DNA of 8,356 nt, from assembly GCA_045805385.1 (NCBI GenBank), contig JBJMLG010000062.1, positions 1-8,356 of the forward strand, written 5' to 3'. The notes beneath the pieces were generated by a model. That model had not been told where the DNA came from, searched no databases, and saw nothing but the letters and a program-made list of their open reading frames with translations. Each line of letters opens with the position of its first letter. The stretch's first letter is position 1. A program made the translations under genes and the position numbers. Shown here piece by piece: positions 6,165 to 8,356 of this stretch. The stretch is from JADGHQ01 sp045805385 (lineage in GTDB: Bacteria > Actinomycetota > Thermoleophilia > Solirubrobacterales > Thermoleophilaceae).

Positions 6165-7727
6165 ATGGCAACGGAGTCACGCCCGCCTGGCGGGCCGTCC
6201 GGGGCTGAGCCGCCGCCGGGCGTTCAGTTCCGTCACGAGGGCGACCTCGTCATCGAATCGGTCGACGTCAACGCGAGGGACGACGTCCACCGACTGCATG
6301 CGGGCGCCGTAGGAATCGTAGGCGTCCTGTTCCTCGCGGTGACCGGCGCTGCGCCGCTCACCGCGATGCTCGGCAACGTGCCGTACGCCGTCGGCTTCGG
6401 CAATGGCATCGGCGCGCCGGCCGGCTTCTGGATCGCGACCGTCGTGCTCACGGTTTTCTCCGTCGGGTACGTGGCCATGGCTCGGAAGCTGACCGCGTCG
6501 GGCGGCTTCTACAGCTTCATCTCGCACGGCCTCGGCCGTCCGCTCGGACTGGCGTCCGGCTGGACCGCGATGGCCTGCTACATGGTGTTCGAGGCTTCGC
6601 TGATGGGCATCTTCGCCTTCTTCGCGAAGGACACCATCAACCAGTTCCTCCACATCGATATCGGCTGGGGCTTCTACGCCCTCGGCGGAGTCGTGGTCAT
6701 CTCGCTGCTCACGTACTTCGACGTGCGGATCTCGGCGCGGATCCTCGGAGTCGCGCTGATCACCGAGGTGATCATCCTGCTGATCATGGACTTCGGCATC
6801 CTGTTCTCGGGCGGCGGCCCGAACGGGCTCAGCGCGAAGCCGCTCAGCCCCTCTGAGGGCTTCAACTCAGTTGCCGGAGGCGCGGCCGCCGTCGGCATCT
6901 TCTTCGCCTTCTGGTCATGGGTCGGCTTCGAGGCGACCGTGAACTACGGCGAGGAATCGAGGAACCCGAAGAAGATCGTGCCGCGCGCGACGTACATCGC
7001 CGTGGTGGCGCTCGGCATCTTCTACACGTTCACCTCGTGGATGGTGATCTCGGGCTGGGGTCACACGGAGGCGATCAAGCAGGCCCAGAACGGCGCAAGC
7101 AGCTTCTTCTTCACGCCGACCCAGGACTTCGTCGGCAGCTTCGCCAAGGACCTGATGCAGTGGCTGATCGTGACCGGCTCGTTCGCGTGCGGCATGGCGT
7201 TCCACAACGCGGCGTCGCGCTACTTCTACAACCTGGGCCGTGAGCGGGTCTTCCCCGCTGCGCTCGGGCGGACGCACCCGAAGTGGCACAGCCCGTACGC
7301 CGGATCGCTCTTCCAGTCCCTGATGGCGGCGATCCTCGTCGCGATCTTCGTGATCCTCGACAAGGATCCCTACGTGGCGCTCTACGGCTGGCTGGCCGTG
7401 CTCGGCACCTTCGGGATCCTGCTCGTGCAATCGCTCACCGCGATCTCGTCGATCGCTTTCTTCGAGCGCTTCCACAAGGAGGACGTGCACTGGTGGAGGA
7501 CGCGGCTCGCACCTTTCCTGGGCGCGGCCGGCATGCTGACGGTGCTGTTCCTGCTGATCGACAACCTCACGGCAATCGGCGGGGACGTCGGCTTCATCAA
7601 GGCGGTTCCGTGGATCGTGCTCGGCTGGTTCGTGATCGGCCTCGCGATCGCCTTCTACATGAAGAACCGCGATCCGCGGCGATACCAGGTGGTCGGGCGG
7701 ATGATCGACCAGGGCGTGGACACGTAG
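6165..7727 (+). CDS. APC-superfamily amino acid/amine permease
   Basis: The protein has 520 residues from an ATG with GAGGGAGG 4 bases upstream; it is the only ATG-started gene here. The first about 43 residues are polar, Pro/Gly-rich and probably cytoplasmic. Twelve hydrophobic segments can be traced at about 46-70, 80-104, 127-154, 168-184, 190-214, 236-258, 274-298, 322-346, 376-398, 402-430, 447-465 and 479-498. Family marks include the broken first helix (GAAPLTAMLGNVP), ASGGFYSFISHGLG (111-124) after helix 2, and GFEATVNYGEESRNPKKIVPRA (split at 254-275) after helix 6. APC permeases bring amino acids or amines across the plasma membrane by H+/Na+ symport or exchange. In this cluster it is the likely importer of the substrate handled by the ligase and aminotransferases. 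Specificity cannot be read from the sequence. Confidence 0.95.
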   Translation: MATESRPPGGPSGAEPPPGVQFRHEGDLVIESVDVNARDDVHRLHAGAVGIVGVLFLAVTGAAPLTAMLGNVPYAVGFGNGIGAPAGFWIATVVLTVFSVGYVAMARKLTASGGFYSFISHGLGRPLGLASGWTAMACYMVFEASLMGIFAFFAKDTINQFLHIDIGWGFYALGGVVVISLLTYFDVRISARILGVALITEVIILLIMDFGILFSGGGPNGLSAKPLSPSEGFNSVAGGAAAVGIFFAFWSWVGFEATVNYGEESRNPKKIVPRATYIAVVALGIFYTFTSWMVISGWGHTEAIKQAQNGASSFFFTPTQDFVGSFAKDLMQWLIVTGSFACGMAFHNAASRYFYNLGRERVFPAALGRTHPKWHSPYAGSLFQSLMAAILVAIFVILDKDPYVALYGWLAVLGTFGILLVQSLTAISSIAFFERFHKEDVHWWRTRLAPFLGAAGMLTVLFLLIDNLTAIGGDVGFIKAVPWIVLGWFVIGLAIAFYMKNRDPRRYQVVGRMIDQGVDT

Positions 7728-7729
7728 GG

Positions 7730-7741
7730 GGTTGTTGAACC
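7730..7741. repeat. Short inverted repeat GGTT-GTTG-AACC at the start of gene 8
   Basis: Perfect 4-bp arms around a 4-base centre lie directly after the permease stop and cover both candidate TTG starts of the next gene. It could be a small operator or translation-control element, but such a short palindrome may also be chance. Confidence 0.2.
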
Positions 7742-8356
7742 GTCACGCTGCAACAGGGCTGCGCGCGCTCGCCGGGATCGGCGAGGTGCGCGCGGCCTTG
7801 CAGCAGAAGGACAACCTCTGCGGGCCGTTCCAGGCGGCCCGGGTGCTGCGCGACGCCGGGTTCGAGGTCGATCAGGACCTGATGGCACTCACGGCCGGCA
7901 CGGTGCTGCCAGACGAGCCTCCGCCGGCATCCGTGCCGCCGGGCGCGGTGAGCCGTCGCGACTATCGCCTGGAGCTCCCGATCTCGTCGACGCCTGAGGT
8001 ATCGGGCACTGCCGCGGCCGATCTCGCGGCCGCCATCGAGGAGGTAACGGCGGGCGAGTTGCGTTGCGTGCCGCTGCGCGGCGAGTGGCGCGGCGAGACC
8101 GTCGAGCGCCTCATCGAGGGCTCGGGCGGCGCGCGTCTGATCGCGAACGTGCGCACGGGGCACTTCTGGGGCACGCGGCCGCCGCTCGAGACGGTGCTCG
8201 CACATCTCGCGGGCGGGCAGCTGGACCCACCGTCCGCGGAGTGGGACGTGGGGCACTTCGGAGAGCTCGTCTCGCTCGGTCACGGCGCGGCGGCGTCGCT
8301 CGTGGTGGTGTGCGACTCGTACCCGAACTTCGGCTGGCAGGCGCCCTACCTGCAAC
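7732..8356 (+). CDS. Unrecognised protein with C39/papain-like Cys-His-Asp layout, 3' end outside window
   Basis: The frame is open from a stop at 7702 to the window end; 208 residues are visible from TTG 7732. Start choice is uncertain: TTG 7732 or 7735 follow the permease stop but have only a poorly spaced AGGGGG; GTG 7786 is the next in-frame option. Codon use matches the neighbours and the frame runs 625 bases without a stop, so it is probably real. I do not recognise the family by name. Visible motifs are QQKDNLCGPFQAARVLRDAG (split, 24-43) with C30, RTGHFWGTRPPLE (141-153), WDVGHFGELVSLGH (171-184) with H175, and VVVCDSYPNFGW (191-202) with D195. A Cys in a Q..xCGP.xAA helix, followed much later by GH-strand-turn-strand-D, resembles C39-like cysteine peptidases. 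No signal peptide or membrane segment is seen. It may be a thiol hydrolase or an inactive relative; function unknown. Confidence 0.75.
   Translation, partial: MLNRHAATGLRALAGIGEVRAALQQKDNLCGPFQAARVLRDAGFEVDQDLMALTAGTVLPDEPPPASVPPGAVSRRDYRLELPISSTPEVSGTAAADLAAAIEEVTAGELRCVPLRGEWRGETVERLIEGSGGARLIANVRTGHFWGTRPPLETVLAHLAGGQLDPPSAEWDVGHFGELVSLGHGAAASLVVVCDSYPNFGWQAPYLQ

Noticed and set aside
7597..8355. Minus-strand reading frame of 252 codons at the right end
   Set aside because: It overlaps the permease end and the plus-strand gene 8 frame, is Arg-rich, and has no recognisable motif, whereas the plus-strand frame shows structured Cys/His/Asp motifs.

Overview
The window is very GC-rich (about 70% by eye, with G/C at nearly every third codon position) and uses GTG and TTG starts freely. 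Gene spacing is tight and every gene lies on the + strand. This fits a high-GC actinobacterium; a Thermoleophilia-type (Solirubrobacterales/Gaiellales) source is plausible but is only inferred from composition and gene content. There is no rRNA, tRNA, CRISPR array, insertion sequence or phage gene, and no gene-free stretch longer than 45 bases.

Layout, left to right: (1) the 3' part of a class III PLP aminotransferase; (2) a stand-alone class I glutamine amidotransferase of the GMP-synthase type, overlapping it by 4 bases; (3) a GntR-family regulator with an FCD ligand domain, overlapping by 11 bases; (4) a complete second class III aminotransferase, a close paralogue of gene 1; (5) a glutamine-synthetase-like ligase, overlapping by 3-4 bases; (6) a PuuD-like gamma-glutamyl hydrolase 3 bases later; (7) a 12-helix APC-type amino acid/amine permease 45 bases later, behind a promoter-like sequence; (8) an unrecognised protein, cut by the window end, whose residues fit a C39/papain-like Cys-His-Asp layout.

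Together the genes look like one catabolic operon for an amine or amino acid. The permease would import it, the ligase would attach it to the gamma-carboxyl of glutamate, one or both transaminases would remove an amino group, and the PuuD-like enzyme would release glutamate again. The regulator would sense the substrate or a product. This is the logic of the Puu (putrescine) route and of related amine gamma-glutamylation pathways. Here the aminotransferase and the class I amidotransferase are both duplicated, and no amine oxidase or aldehyde dehydrogenase is visible. The substrate cannot be read from the sequence.

The points most worth a second look are gene 8 as a possible uncharacterised thiol hydrolase in an amine operon; the paired aminotransferases and paired amidotransferases; a TTGACAC motif seen at three gene junctions; and the odd C-terminal tail of the PuuD-like gene, which runs through promoter-like DNA.
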